A program made the position numbers and the translations under genes. A stretch of 64,000 bases of DNA from Phycisphaerales bacterium. Its GTDB lineage: Bacteria > Planctomycetota > Phycisphaerae > UBA1845 > Fen-1342. The stretch is from the NCBI GenBank assembly GCA_016716475.1, contig JADJWG010000001.1, positions 682,001 through 746,000 on the forward strand, given 5' to 3'. Below, one piece after another: positions 53,194-61,849 of the stretch. The notes beneath the pieces were generated by a model. The model made no database searches and was not told the origin of the DNA. It saw nothing but the letters and a program-made list of their open reading frames with translations. The stretch's first letter is position 1. Each line of letters begins with the position of its first letter.

Positions 53194-53459
53194 TCCAGGG
53201 CTCCCTTCAATGCTGTTCAGCTTTCGGCCGGTGCCTGCCGCCTGGGCGGCACCCACTGTGCCGCACGCCCAATTGCCAAGAAAGACCGGCCCATTCTCCA
53301 CATGATAAGTCGGATTCCGTGGGTACGCTATCCACCGTTAGCGCGCCCGCAACGCTTGTGCATGCCGCACCGCCGATTGTCGAGCGCGGTGTGACGGAGT
53401 ATCGTCCCTGTTTCTACACCGCAACCGCCTCGCGATTGCGACCCCGAGGACGCCTACCG

Positions 53460-54473
53460 ATGACACGCGCGCTCCGGCGCTGGATCACCCGCCAAAGCAC
53501 CGCCGCAGCCCTGCGGTTTGCGCCGTACCTCGGTCCCCGATCCACTCACCGGCTGACGGCCCTGATCGCGCAGCTCGGCCCGCACCTGCCTGTGCTCGGC
53601 GCGCACATTGCCCGCAACATGCGCGCGCTCGACCTGTACACCCCCCCAGTGCATAGGGAGTATTTCCGACAACTCGCCGGCCACTTCGCCGGCGCCCTGC
53701 AAGCCCTGCACTGCGCCGCGCTGCCCACGCGCGGCACGACGGCGCTCGCGGCCTTCGCCGCCGAACGCGTGGCGCTCGACGCCTCGGTCGAGCGGTTGCC
53801 CGCCGCGGCAGCCCGCGGGCGCGGTGTGATCCTCGTCGGCCCGCACATCGCCAACTACCTGCTCAACCTGACGCACCTTAACGCCTGGCACCCGCTCACG
53901 ATCTACCTGCGGCACTCCCGCGACTCCCAGCGACTCGCGGCCAAGGCGCGCTGGTACGCCACCAGCGGCGTACAGTGGATCTCCGAGCCCGCCGACGCCG
54001 GCGGCGCCCTCGGCCGCCTGGGGCGCATGAGCGCCGCGCTGGCCGCGGGGCGCACTCTCTTCATCACGCCGGACCTCCCCCAGAAACCTGCCGATGGCGA
54101 GCCGGTTTCCTTCTTTGACCGCCGCATCTACCTGCCGGGTGGTGCCGCGCTTCTCGCGGTGCGTAGCGGAGCCCCACTGCTCATGCTCACCGCCCGTCGC
54201 GGTGACGACGGCCGGCAACTGCTGTGTATCGACGGGCCCTTCTCCGCACCCGTGGACGGCCGCGACCGCGCTGCCCGCCGCGCCGCTGTCACCGCCGCCA
54301 TGCAGTGGTTTGCGGACAGGTTTGCGAACTTCCTGCGCGCCGAGCCCGCGTTGTGGTACCTCTGGGGCGACAAACGCTGGACGCGCGTCCTGCGTGGCGA
54401 TGCGCGCTACGCGGAGCAACCCGCGGCGCACCCCGGGAGCTTCGAATCACCGGCCTCGGCGGGGAGTGCCTGA
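53460..54473 (+). CDS. LpxL/HtrB-like acyltransferase family protein
   Basis: 337 residues from ATG 53460; a longer frame from GTG 53319 is possible. LpxL-family pattern: RNMRALDLY near 52, GVILVGPHIANYLLNL near 122-137, FITPDLPQ near 200 and FFDRRIYLPGGAALLAVRSGAPLLML, quoted in part. These enzymes add acyl chains to lipid A or related lipids at the inner membrane. The catalytic HX4(D/E) motif reads H129-I-A-N-Y-L134, so the acidic residue is missing. It is the first of three tightly spaced plus-strand genes with the CPBP protease and a small membrane protein. Either the substrate or activity differs from LpxL, or another residue acts. Confidence 0.7.
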   Translation: MTRALRRWITRQSTAAALRFAPYLGPRSTHRLTALIAQLGPHLPVLGAHIARNMRALDLYTPPVHREYFRQLAGHFAGALQALHCAALPTRGTTALAAFAAERVALDASVERLPAAAARGRGVILVGPHIANYLLNLTHLNAWHPLTIYLRHSRDSQRLAAKARWYATSGVQWISEPADAGGALGRLGRMSAALAAGRTLFITPDLPQKPADGEPVSFFDRRIYLPGGAALLAVRSGAPLLMLTARRGDDGRQLLCIDGPFSAPVDGRDRAARRAAVTAAMQWFADRFANFLRAEPALWYLWGDKRWTRVLRGDARYAEQPAAHPGSFESPASAGSA

Positions 54474-54476
54474 ACC

Positions 54477-55268
54477 GTGGCCGCACTCGCACTGGTTCTC
54501 GCGATCCCGTTTCTGCTGTGGGGTGTGCAGACTGCGCTGCTGTGTGCCGCGCGGCGCCCCGTGCAAACCCGCCTGCATGCGGCCGATCTGCCCGGCCGCT
54601 TCAAGACGCTCAACCGCGTCGCCGCCAATGTCGTCCTGGCAAGCGTGCTGCTCGCCTATCCCGTGCTCCGGGGCGTGGCTCCGTGGGATTACTACGCCGC
54701 GTTCTTTCCACTTGCAGATGCTGCTCACGCTGTGTTCGGCCTCGGCAGCGCCACGCTCTACCTCACGCTCCTCTATCTCGCCTGGCTCCTGAGTGGCAAT
54801 GTCAGGTTCGAGCGCCGCCACCGCGCCGCCCGCCTCGCACAGCGCCTCGCAGCCGTGCCATTCACCGCCGTCTGCGGCGCCCTGCTCGAAGAGTTGCTGT
54901 TCCGCGCCCTGCTCCTCCACGGCCTGCTGGCGGACTTCCCTGCTGCCGTCGCGTTGCCGCTCGGCGCGCTGCTTTTCGCCGCTGCGCACTACATCCGCAG
55001 CGTCAAGCGCTACTGGACCTTCGGCGGGCACCTCGCGCTCGGTGCTTTGCTGTGTATCGCGTTCTGGTGCACGGGCTCGCTGTGGCTCTGTACCGCCCTG
55101 CACGCCGGCGGCATCCTCGTGCTCATGGGCACCCGGCCGTTCGTGCGGTATATCGGCCCGCCATGGCTCGTCGGCGCCAGCATCTTCCCCTATGCAGGCG
55201 CGGCCGGAATCGCCGGCCTTGTGCTGCTGACCCTCAACGTCCTCTGGCACTTCGGCAGGAACGCATGA
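54477..55268 (+). CDS. CPBP family intramembrane metalloprotease
   Basis: 263 residues from a GTG three bases after the previous stop. About seven or eight membrane segments. CPBP (CAAX/Abi) motifs are complete: EELLFR at residues 138-143, a conserved His in FAAAHY (171) and TALHAGG (His near 209). These glutamyl-type proteases cleave within membranes, for example in prenyl-protein processing or bacteriocin immunity. The partner and substrate are unknown. Its TGA overlaps the ATG of the following small gene by four bases. Confidence 0.88.
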   Translation: MAALALVLAIPFLLWGVQTALLCAARRPVQTRLHAADLPGRFKTLNRVAANVVLASVLLAYPVLRGVAPWDYYAAFFPLADAAHAVFGLGSATLYLTLLYLAWLLSGNVRFERRHRAARLAQRLAAVPFTAVCGALLEELLFRALLLHGLLADFPAAVALPLGALLFAAAHYIRSVKRYWTFGGHLALGALLCIAFWCTGSLWLCTALHAGGILVLMGTRPFVRYIGPPWLVGASIFPYAGAAGIAGLVLLTLNVLWHFGRNA

Positions 55269-55717
55269 CAAGCTCGTCGCCCTCAACCGCCGCGACGCAC
55301 CACCGCACCACGACGACGGCCGTGCTCGGCGACCGTGACGGCCCGCACGCGACCGCCGTCGCTGCGGTGCTGCCATTGCAAGGCGCCGGCGATGTCAAGT
55401 GGTTCACGCTTCGCGATGCCCATGACCTCGACGCGGCCGTCGAGCGCGGCGAGATTGCCCGCGTCATGCTCGAATCGTGGGACACGTACATTGCGGCCTT
55501 GCACCGCGGCGCGCTCGCGAGTCCGCGCTGGACCAGCGGCGAAATCGAAGTCCACTGCGCCGACCTCCCGCCCACCGCGTTGCTCGCCGCCCGCACCGCC
55601 GCCGCCTGGTCCGCCGAACACCGCCGCACCCGTCGCCAGCGCACCGTCGCCGGTGTCGTCCTCAGCGCCATAGCGCTCGCCGCCGCGTTCCTCGTTACCT
55701 GCGCCACAAATCCGTAA
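55265..55717 (+). CDS. Small protein with C-terminal membrane anchor, unknown
   Basis: 150 residues from ATG 55265, coupled to the CPBP gene by a four-base overlap; a longer open frame through the two previous genes is a shadow. Thr/Ser/His-rich N-terminus, then a soluble part with DVKWFTLRDAHDLDAAVERGEIARVM (in part: DVKWFTLRDAHDLDAAVE), and a hydrophobic segment near 127-145. No family was recognised. Probable tail-anchored or membrane-associated partner of the protease. Confidence 0.6.
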   Translation: MTSSSPSTAATHHRTTTTAVLGDRDGPHATAVAAVLPLQGAGDVKWFTLRDAHDLDAAVERGEIARVMLESWDTYIAALHRGALASPRWTSGEIEVHCADLPPTALLAARTAAAWSAEHRRTRRQRTVAGVVLSAIALAAAFLVTCATNP

Positions 55718-55796
55718 CGCGTGCCACTGCTCTGTGAGCAGTCCGTGGTGATCGTCGCACCGGCCCCCCGTGCCGACGCTTACTCGAACAGCCCCC

Positions 55797-56246
55797 TCAA
55801 AACCCCCGCTTCGAGTCGAGCAGCACGCAGATCGGCCCCTCGTTCGCCGACTCCACCCGCATCTGCGCCCCGAACCGCCCCGTCGCCACCTCCAGCCCCA
55901 TCCCCCGCAGCGCCGCCACCAGACGCTCGATCAGCGGCTCCGCCACCTCCCCCGGCGCCGACGAATCGAACGACGGCCGCCGCCCGCGCCGCGCATCCGC
56001 CTGCACCGTGAACGCACTCACCAGCAGCACCGCCCCGCCCGCATCCAGCACCGACCGGTTCAGCTTGTACGCCGCATCCGGGAAAATGCGGAGCTGTCCC
56101 ACCTTGTCCGCGATGTAACGCACATCGTTCGCCCCGTCGTCCGGTGCCGCGGCTGCGTACACCAGCAGCCCCGGTCCGATCGCCCCGACCTCCTCATCCG
56201 CTACCGTCACCCGCGCCCGGCTCACGCGCTGCACCACCGCCCGCAT
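55797..56246 (-). CDS. dtd: D-aminoacyl-tRNA deacylase (Dtd-like)
   Basis: 149 residues, normal Dtd length; ATG 56246 begins MRAVVQRVSRARVTV as in Dtd. It removes D-amino acids mistakenly loaded on tRNA. The substrate pocket motifs are altered: SAFTVQAD at 77-84 where Dtd has SQFTLAAD, and NEGPIC at 135-140 where Dtd has N-D-GPVT. RRGRRPSF and TGRFGAQM are retained. It overlaps the preceding gene by 53 bases, so it is probably co-transcribed. Function as a deacylase is likely but the changes concern residues near the active site. Confidence 0.85.
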   Translation of the reverse strand: MRAVVQRVSRARVTVADEEVGAIGPGLLVYAAAAPDDGANDVRYIADKVGQLRIFPDAAYKLNRSVLDAGGAVLLVSAFTVQADARRGRRPSFDSSAPGEVAEPLIERLVAALRGMGLEVATGRFGAQMRVESANEGPICVLLDSKRGF

Positions 56247-57063
56247 CGAGCGACCTCCAGTCCGGCCCGAACAACTCCCCCAAAACCTCATTCGCGAGCA
56301 ACGCATCCAGCGACCGCGGCCGGATGCTCGCCAGCGTACCCGGAATGCCCCGCGCATCGCCACACACCACGAGCAGTCGCGCGGCCGCCCGCGCCACCGT
56401 CGGGTTCGGGTCGTCGAGCATCTCTACGAGCCGGGCGCTGCTCGGACCAGCCGCGATCTCATCCGTCTTCGGCAAACCTGCCGTAGTGCCGCGCTCGTCG
56501 AGGGAAATCAGCGCGTTCAGCCGCCGCACCCACGGCGCGGCATGCCGGCGCTCCGGCTCCATAATCCACACCCATTCGTCGCGCGAATATTGTGACGATT
56601 CCGCTGCCAGCACCACCAACCAGCGGTCCTCCGGCTCCAGCGGCCGCAAGTCGCGGGCCATCAGCCAGCAGCGCATCACACTCGACCGGTGCCGAATGCG
56701 CACATCGAGCGCCGCCGAACTCCACCATGCCGCGAACGTCTCCGCCGCCCCGTCGCGCGTCTCCGAGACCGATAGCCGATCTCCAAGCAGCCGGAGCGAG
56801 ACTTCAACCACATTGTCCCGCGGATCGTCTAGTAGTTTCCGTAGCATCGCATTCGCCCCCTTGTCGCCCGTACCCTCCATTTTTCTCAGCAACCCGTCCG
56901 CGCGCCGGAATTCACGTAAACGAAGCTGCCCGCGCCCCAGCAGCCAGCGCAGCTCCGCCTCCGGCGGCGGCCCGCCCGGCAGCGCCCACACCGCCAGCCC
57001 CGCCGCGCCCAGCACCGCCGCACACACGAGCCACGAAAGCGTCCGCCGTGCTGCGCGGCTCAT
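56194..57063 (-). CDS. Membrane-anchored HEAT-like repeat protein
   Basis: 289 residues from ATG 57063 (GGAGG nine bases upstream). One membrane segment (about 10-29), then helical repeats with LLDDPRDNVVEVSLRLLG and LDDPNPTVARAAARLLV, typical of HEAT-like units. Probably an inner-membrane scaffold with an extracytoplasmic solenoid. The 3' end overlaps dtd. No catalytic motif was seen. Confidence 0.6.
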   Translation of the reverse strand: MSRAARRTLSWLVCAAVLGAAGLAVWALPGGPPPEAELRWLLGRGQLRLREFRRADGLLRKMEGTGDKGANAMLRKLLDDPRDNVVEVSLRLLGDRLSVSETRDGAAETFAAWWSSAALDVRIRHRSSVMRCWLMARDLRPLEPEDRWLVVLAAESSQYSRDEWVWIMEPERRHAAPWVRRLNALISLDERGTTAGLPKTDEIAAGPSSARLVEMLDDPNPTVARAAARLLVVCGDARGIPGTLASIRPRSLDALLANEVLGELFGPDWRSLDAGGGAAREPGAGDGSG

Positions 57064-57082
57064 CGCTCGAATCCTCCGCCGG

Positions 57083-57481
57083 CTACCCCCCGGCCGCCGC
57101 GGCCGGTTTGCGCCGCGCGTCGATGAACGTCTTGATCCCCAGTACGAGGTAAACCAGAGCAAAGAGGCCCAGCAGCGCCTGAGTCGCCACCGCCGTCGGG
57201 CGCGCCACCTCGCCGCCTGTCAGCAAAGCGGGCACCTTGGGACCCGCCATCGCCCCCATCCCGATCACCAGCAGCAGCGCGAGCAGCATGGCGACGTGCA
57301 TGACGTGTTTGCGAAACAACGCATGCAGCGCCACCAACCCCAGCAGCAGGAACACCGCCCCGACGGCCGCCGGAATCAGCGCCGTCTTCGTCTCTGCGGC
57401 GAAGCCCGTCAAACCCCACGCCACCACACCCAGCAACACCAGCACCCCCGCGAACCCGATCGTGATCAAAGGCATCGGCAT
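57083..57481 (-). CDS. Four-span small membrane protein (TMEM14-like topology)
   Basis: 132 residues with four hydrophobic segments (about 5-27, 33-52, 60-80 and 99-119), small loops with Gly and Lys/Arg and an Ala/Gly-rich tail. The pattern GFAGVLVLLGVVAW, then AVGAVFLLLGLVALH, then GLFALVYLVLGIKTFIDAR resembles TMEM14/UPF0136 proteins, on topology more than motif. It ends 20 bases before the HEAT-like gene and is likely co-transcribed. Function is unknown. Confidence 0.6.
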   Translation of the reverse strand: MPMPLITIGFAGVLVLLGVVAWGLTGFAAETKTALIPAAVGAVFLLLGLVALHALFRKHVMHVAMLLALLLVIGMGAMAGPKVPALLTGGEVARPTAVATQALLGLFALVYLVLGIKTFIDARRKPAAAAGG

Positions 57482-57698
57482 GCGTCACCCTCAGAGATTG
57501 CGAACCGCCACGAAACCATGCCGATTATAGTTGCTTGCAGCCACCCCGATGGGCACAGGTGGAACACAGTGAGTCCGTGTGTATGCGTCCGCAGGGCCGT
57601 CGCCGCTTCCGCGGCGCGGGCCATCCGGCCAACGGCCTGGCACAGAATGAACCGTGTGAGTGGCGCAGCAAGCGCGTACGAAACAGGCCCCGGCGCGC

Positions 57699-58439
57699 CT
57701 AGCTCGCGGCCGACATGGCCTCGGCCGATCGCAGCGTCGGCACAAACAACTTCTGCATCAGGCCATGCTGCACGGCATACTCGTGCAATTGCGGCAATGT
57801 GGCGATCACACCGAGGTCATCATGCGTGTCCGTGCCGAGGGCCACCTGCACCCGGTGATTGGGCAGCACCCTGAACCAGCGGTCGTGGTTGCAGAGCGGG
57901 AAGAACTTGGCGCTCAGTTCGTAGACGATGCGCGAGTTCGCCAGCGTGCGAACTACTTGGTCCATCGACGTGTTGGGGAACTGCAGGGCGATGTCGGTGT
58001 GTGCCAGCACGATTGGACAAGGCCAGCGCCGGGATTGGTTCGCGAGTTGGGTCAGCCCGGCCCAATCGACGAACTCGAAAAGCACATAATCGATCCCATC
58101 CAGATGGGTCCGGATCGTATCGAGCATGCCCTTGTTGAGCGGCCAGTTGATCTCGGCGCCGCAGAAGATCTGCATTCGGCCGGCCCAGCGTTGGCGCGCG
58201 TCGCGCACGTGCTCGACATAAGAACGCGTCTCGCGGGCGAACAAACGCTCGAACTCACGGTCGTTATGCACTTCGCGCGAGGAAGGTGTGCAGAAGAGGT
58301 GATCGGAGATGCCAACCCCTGCGACCTGGTAACCGCGGGCGGCGGCGTGCTTGAGATGGGCCTCACAGATTTCGTCGATCGTGTAGGCCCCATCGGAAAA
58401 AGGGGTGTGATTGTGAAGGTTGTAAACACCGGTCGTCAT
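57699..58439 (-). CDS. PHP domain metal-dependent hydrolase
   Basis: 246 residues from ATG 58439, preceded by GGGAGGAAAC; the longer frame to 58508 is not needed. PHP motifs: LHNHTPFSDGAYTIDE (HxH near 8-10), GISDH (near 45), FCGAEINW (Glu near 94), VLAHTDIAL and GTDTHD (near 203). PHP proteins are phosphoesterases such as histidinol phosphatase, polymerase exonuclease domains or nucleases. The reaction here is open. It stands alone between a convergent-free gap and a large intergenic region. Confidence 0.88.
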   Translation of the reverse strand: MTTGVYNLHNHTPFSDGAYTIDEICEAHLKHAAARGYQVAGVGISDHLFCTPSSREVHNDREFERLFARETRSYVEHVRDARQRWAGRMQIFCGAEINWPLNKGMLDTIRTHLDGIDYVLFEFVDWAGLTQLANQSRRWPCPIVLAHTDIALQFPNTSMDQVVRTLANSRIVYELSAKFFPLCNHDRWFRVLPNHRVQVALGTDTHDDLGVIATLPQLHEYAVQHGLMQKLFVPTLRSAEAMSAAS

Positions 58440-58935
58440 GTTTCCTCCCTGCTTCGAACCACTCGTCCGATAAGCAATCGCCTTGTGCCGCCCCGCCGGG
58501 CGGTCCACGACCCATATAGATCATGCGCGCACAGAACGGGGGTAGGAAACCCCTGCGCCGGCCTCGAACTCTCCGTTGAGCGATACCCGGTCAAAACGTG
58601 GCGGTGAACCCCATGCGCTCCCGGCGACCGGGGCACAACAGTTCCTTCAGTCCGCATCCCCGCGGGCGGCCACTCCTCTTTCGGCCACCGAAGGTCTGTT
58701 CCACACGCACATCGTGATGATACTCGGCCACACCGGGCATGTCCAGAGGCCCCAAGCCCCCGGCACACCTGTGTGGTTCTGTCGAAGATCGTGCCCGATC
58801 GTCACTTCCCCTTGATCTGGGCCCGGTAATCCCTTCCGGGAGCGCGTTCCTGGAGCCCTCAACGCGGTACCGTGAAAATGCGGCGCGAATTCGTTTCGGC
58901 CTGCGAACCTCTTTGCCCGATCAGCGTATTAGAAG

Positions 58936-58980
58936 GTGAGAGCCCTGAACCTTCTTGAACCGCTTCTCCTCCTCCTCTGA
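58936..58980 (+). CDS. Candidate leucine-rich leader peptide
   Basis: A 14-codon frame from GTG 58936 to TGA 58980: M-R-A-L-N-L-L-E-P-L-L-L-L-L. Eight of fourteen residues are Leu and the last five codons before the stop are Leu. It ends two bases before the terminator stem. There is no spaced ribosome site (AGAAGG touches the start), which weakens the call. Confidence 0.25.
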   Translation: MRALNLLEPLLLLL

Positions 58981-58982
58981 CC

Positions 58983-59025
58983 CCCGAGGTGGCCGTCGAA
59001 AGATGGTCGCCTCGGGTGTTTTTTT
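58983..59025 (+). terminator. Strong intrinsic terminator or attenuator
   Basis: CCCGAGGTGGCC at 58983-58994 pairs with GGTCGCCTCGGG at 59005-59016 (12 pairs including two wobble pairs) around the loop GTCGAAAGAT, followed by TG and seven T (59019-59025). No gene on the plus strand ends upstream, so it belongs to a short RNA or acts as an attenuator 100 bases before the gene at 59126. Confidence 0.75.
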
Positions 59026-59125
59026 GGCGCGCTGCGCGCACCGCGGCAAGGGTGACCGCCGTGCAGCGAGCCGAGCCGCTTGGTAGTATTTCGCACGTCG
59101 CGAAGCGTGTCGCTAATTCGGTACC

Positions 59126-60877
59126 ATGGCGCACTCGAAGCCGCCGCTTGTAAGGGTCAGCCCCAGCGTGAGTGCTTTGCCTCTCGCCACCGTGCCAGCC
59201 CACTTGCTCGCACTGCTGTGCCTCGGCACCGCCGGCCACGCGCATGCTTCCGACGAGTGGGCCCATGAAGTCACCGTTGCGTCGGGCCGTTCGCCCCACC
59301 ATGTGCGTGTGCTTTCGCCGGGACTACCACCACCACCGAACCAGTGGCTGTTTCTTGCCAGCGAAGACGGCGCGCTTGCCCTGGCGCAATGTGACGCCGC
59401 ACAACCCACAGCCGACGCGGAATTCGTCTTGATCGCCGGGCGCTGGCCCCCCGACACCTCGACACGCTGGACCGGCTGGCTCCTCGCGCCGGATTGGATC
59501 GCCCGTCTCCTGCCGCGCTGGCCGCAGCGTGCGGTGCTCATCGGTGTCATCGACAGTATCGGCCCCGGTGGCCAAACCGCATGGGTCCGTGGCGGCACCG
59601 ACCAGGGCGTCCGTATCGGGGACCGCTGGTGGTTGCGCGTGGCGGGTCAGCCCGCCCTGCGTCTCGATGTCCGCTACGCCACAAATCACCTGAGCTTCTG
59701 TGCGGTCTACCCCCTTGCGACCGAAGTCACCCTCGCACCCGACATCCCACTGCGGCTCTGGCCGGCACCGGCCGATCGTGGCCGCTCGGCCGGGCGGTCG
59801 GCCGTTTCTTTCGTACAGGACGAGGATGGCCGCCTGCGGGCCTGGATCCCGGCTGTAGCGGGCGAATTCGCGGACGGCGGCCCCAACCTCGACTTCTTCC
59901 GTCGCGGGCGGTTCCTCGGACACGGCTGGGTCGAACGTCAGGAAGAGCCCTTCTGGTATGCACGCTTCGTGCCCTTCGAGGCGACGGATGCGGCCGCATC
60001 CGAAGATCTCAGTGAACTGCGCACCTCCCTGCGCCCAGTGATGTCCGGTGCTTTTGCGACCTTGGCACCACCACACCACAATCCGAATGAGATTCAGGCC
60101 TGGATTCGTCGTCACACGGATACAGCCCAACGCGCCACAGCAGCACCCCCCCCTTGGCTGGCACCCTGGCTGCCCGTACCGCCGCCGCTCGGGCCGCGCT
60201 GGAGGCCGACGACTCAGCCCACTCCCGACGGCACACCCGACCCGCCTACGGACGTGGTTGAGCTGGTGGCACCTGATTCCCCGGCAGCGCCGCTCATCGT
60301 AGTGGAACCGCTGCCGGATGACGGCAGCGTGTTGCGCGTCGGTGATGACGTGATCGTGCGGCAACGGGGTGACGTCCCCGCGGGCCGGTTCGAACCGCGG
60401 ATCTTCGAAGTGACCAGCGAGGGCGCTCTGCTTACGGCGGGAGAGAACGATGGCATCGCCGTCGGAGATGTTGCCGACGTACTGCGCGGCGCCGCGGTCC
60501 TCGGCCGTGCAACGGTCGTACGGGCACAGCCGAGTTATGCGATCGTGCGGGCAGTGCCCACTGCGCCCGTGGACCTGGCGCAGGGCGACCGGCTCCGCTT
60601 CGGACCGCCCCCGCCGCTGCCACGGGCCATTGGCCGAGTCGCAGCCATCGAGGATGCCTTGCTCATCCGGGCCGATCTCGAAGGTCCGTTGCGAGTGGGC
60701 GTACCCCTCGCGGTGCGGAGCGGCGGCGAGACGATTGCGGTCGTCGTGTTACTGGCCGAGCGCGGTGGCCAAGGGGTCGGGCTCGTGGTGGAGGTATCAC
60801 GCACGCGGCCGGTGGTCGCGGGCATGTCGCTTTTCGAAGAACCGGCACTGCCGGAGGCGGGAGCAAAGACACGATGA
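59126..60877 (+). CDS. Exported protein of unknown function
   Basis: 583 residues from ATG 59126; GTG 59168 would also give a signal peptide (core HLLALLCLGTAGHAHA). No known family was recognised. Visible features are two similar beta-rich halves with the pattern D.GI.VGD..DVLRG (GTDQGVRIGDRWWLRV near 155 and GENDGIAVGDVADVLRG near 440), a Pro-rich linker (about 335-375) and several Gly-Asp-type turns. Such VGD patterns occur in outer-surface beta-barrel-like and FlgT/PorV-style proteins, but this is only analogy. It overlaps the following isomerase gene by four bases. Confidence 0.7.
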   Translation: MAHSKPPLVRVSPSVSALPLATVPAHLLALLCLGTAGHAHASDEWAHEVTVASGRSPHHVRVLSPGLPPPPNQWLFLASEDGALALAQCDAAQPTADAEFVLIAGRWPPDTSTRWTGWLLAPDWIARLLPRWPQRAVLIGVIDSIGPGGQTAWVRGGTDQGVRIGDRWWLRVAGQPALRLDVRYATNHLSFCAVYPLATEVTLAPDIPLRLWPAPADRGRSAGRSAVSFVQDEDGRLRAWIPAVAGEFADGGPNLDFFRRGRFLGHGWVERQEEPFWYARFVPFEATDAAASEDLSELRTSLRPVMSGAFATLAPPHHNPNEIQAWIRRHTDTAQRATAAPPPWLAPWLPVPPPLGPRWRPTTQPTPDGTPDPPTDVVELVAPDSPAAPLIVVEPLPDDGSVLRVGDDVIVRQRGDVPAGRFEPRIFEVTSEGALLTAGENDGIAVGDVADVLRGAAVLGRATVVRAQPSYAIVRAVPTAPVDLAQGDRLRFGPPPPLPRAIGRVAAIEDALLIRADLEGPLRVGVPLAVRSGGETIAVVVLLAERGGQGVGLVVEVSRTRPVVAGMSLFEEPALPEAGAKTR

Positions 60878-61749
60878 GCATCCGGTTGAGTTACCACGCT
60901 ATCACCTGGGGTCCGGACACGCTCGGCGCGATGAAGGACATTTCTGATCTCGGGTACGAAGGCATCGAGTGCTTCACGCAGGTCGCCGACCAGTACGGGG
61001 ACAACCCCGCCTTGTTTCGCCGGATACTCGACGATCACGGCCTGGAACTGGTGTGCCTGTACGGCGGGGGAAAAATGCTGCGGGAGACCCGGGCCGCGGA
61101 CCTGGAGTACAACCGGCGTCTGGCCGAGTTCGTTGCGGCGGTCGGAGGAGAGCGGCTCAACCTGGGCGGGGGGGACCGCCGTCGTGATTCCGAGGGGCAC
61201 GACCACTTCACCGCGGATGATCTCAAGGACCTGTGCGAGACCATGAATCGCATTGGGGAGGCCTGCCTCGCAGTCGGAGTAAAAGCCTGTTACCACCCAC
61301 ACATCGACACGCTCGGCGAGGAGCGCGCGCACGTGGATGCGATCTTTGAAGGCACTGATCCTGCCCTGGTCTTTGCCGGCCCCGATCCCGCCCACCTGTT
61401 CCTCGGGGGCTATGCCCCCCACACGTTCTACGAGCGCTATTTCGACCGTATCGTGTACATGCACTACAAGAACGTCCCACACCGCTACACCAGTGCCAAC
61501 TGGCGAGCGGAACTCGCCCGCCAGCGCACTGCCGCCGCCGTAGACGCGGCTACGCAGGTTGTCCCGATCTTCTGCGAACTCGACGAGGGGCAGATCGATC
61601 TGCGGGCCATTGTCGCACGGTTACGGGAACGGGGCTACACCGGCTGGATCACGACCGAGATCGACGGCACGCGCAAGAGCTCCCCCCGGGAGTCGGCCCG
61701 CCTCAACCGGGAGTTCTGGCGTGCGCTCGGGTTCAAGGTCGGTCGTTGA
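60874..61749 (+). CDS. Sugar phosphate isomerase/epimerase (xylose isomerase-like TIM barrel)
   Basis: 291 residues. ATG overlaps the preceding stop (ATGA). The AP_endonuc_2/IolE-type barrel has YHAITWGPDTLG near the start, GYEGIECF at about 30, a metal-binding set including YHPHIDTLGEE (about 138), DPAHLFLGG, HYKNV and ITTEIDG (about 260). Members isomerise or epimerise sugars and inosose-type compounds with a divalent metal. Closest by feel are IolE-like enzymes. Its coupling to an exported protein of unknown role gives no further hint. The substrate is undecided. Confidence 0.87.
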   Translation: MSIRLSYHAITWGPDTLGAMKDISDLGYEGIECFTQVADQYGDNPALFRRILDDHGLELVCLYGGGKMLRETRAADLEYNRRLAEFVAAVGGERLNLGGGDRRRDSEGHDHFTADDLKDLCETMNRIGEACLAVGVKACYHPHIDTLGEERAHVDAIFEGTDPALVFAGPDPAHLFLGGYAPHTFYERYFDRIVYMHYKNVPHRYTSANWRAELARQRTAAAVDAATQVVPIFCELDEGQIDLRAIVARLRERGYTGWITTEIDGTRKSSPRESARLNREFWRALGFKVGR

Positions 61750-61849
61750 ACTCCGCCCTGACCCCGATCTTTACAAGCGGCCGACAATCGGTTGAGATTC
61801 CGCACAAGGACCTTACCCCACAAGCTCTCTGGTTACACGGAGGTACATC

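Larger units (their letters stand above)
58440..59125. other. Large intergenic region, possible RNA or leader
   Basis: 686 bases, the longest apparent non-coding stretch. The part at 58930-59025 holds a leucine-rich mini-frame and a strong terminator on the plus strand, listed separately. A transcript that ends there must begin between about 58440 and 58930. GC-rich hairpin potential is widespread (for example CCCGG...CCGGG at 58820-58840). No match to RNase P RNA, tmRNA, SRP RNA or 6S RNA features could be recognised by eye. Confidence 0.4.

Noticed and set aside
54224..55264. Extension of the small protein's frame through the acyltransferase and CPBP genes
   Set aside because: Arg/Pro-rich out-of-frame reading of genes with clear motifs; ATG at 55265 is coupled to the CPBP stop.
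58500..58920. A housekeeping RNA (RNase P, tmRNA, SRP RNA or 6S RNA)
   Set aside because: No diagnostic conserved element was found by eye on either strand; only the terminator is convincing. A covariance-model search would decide.
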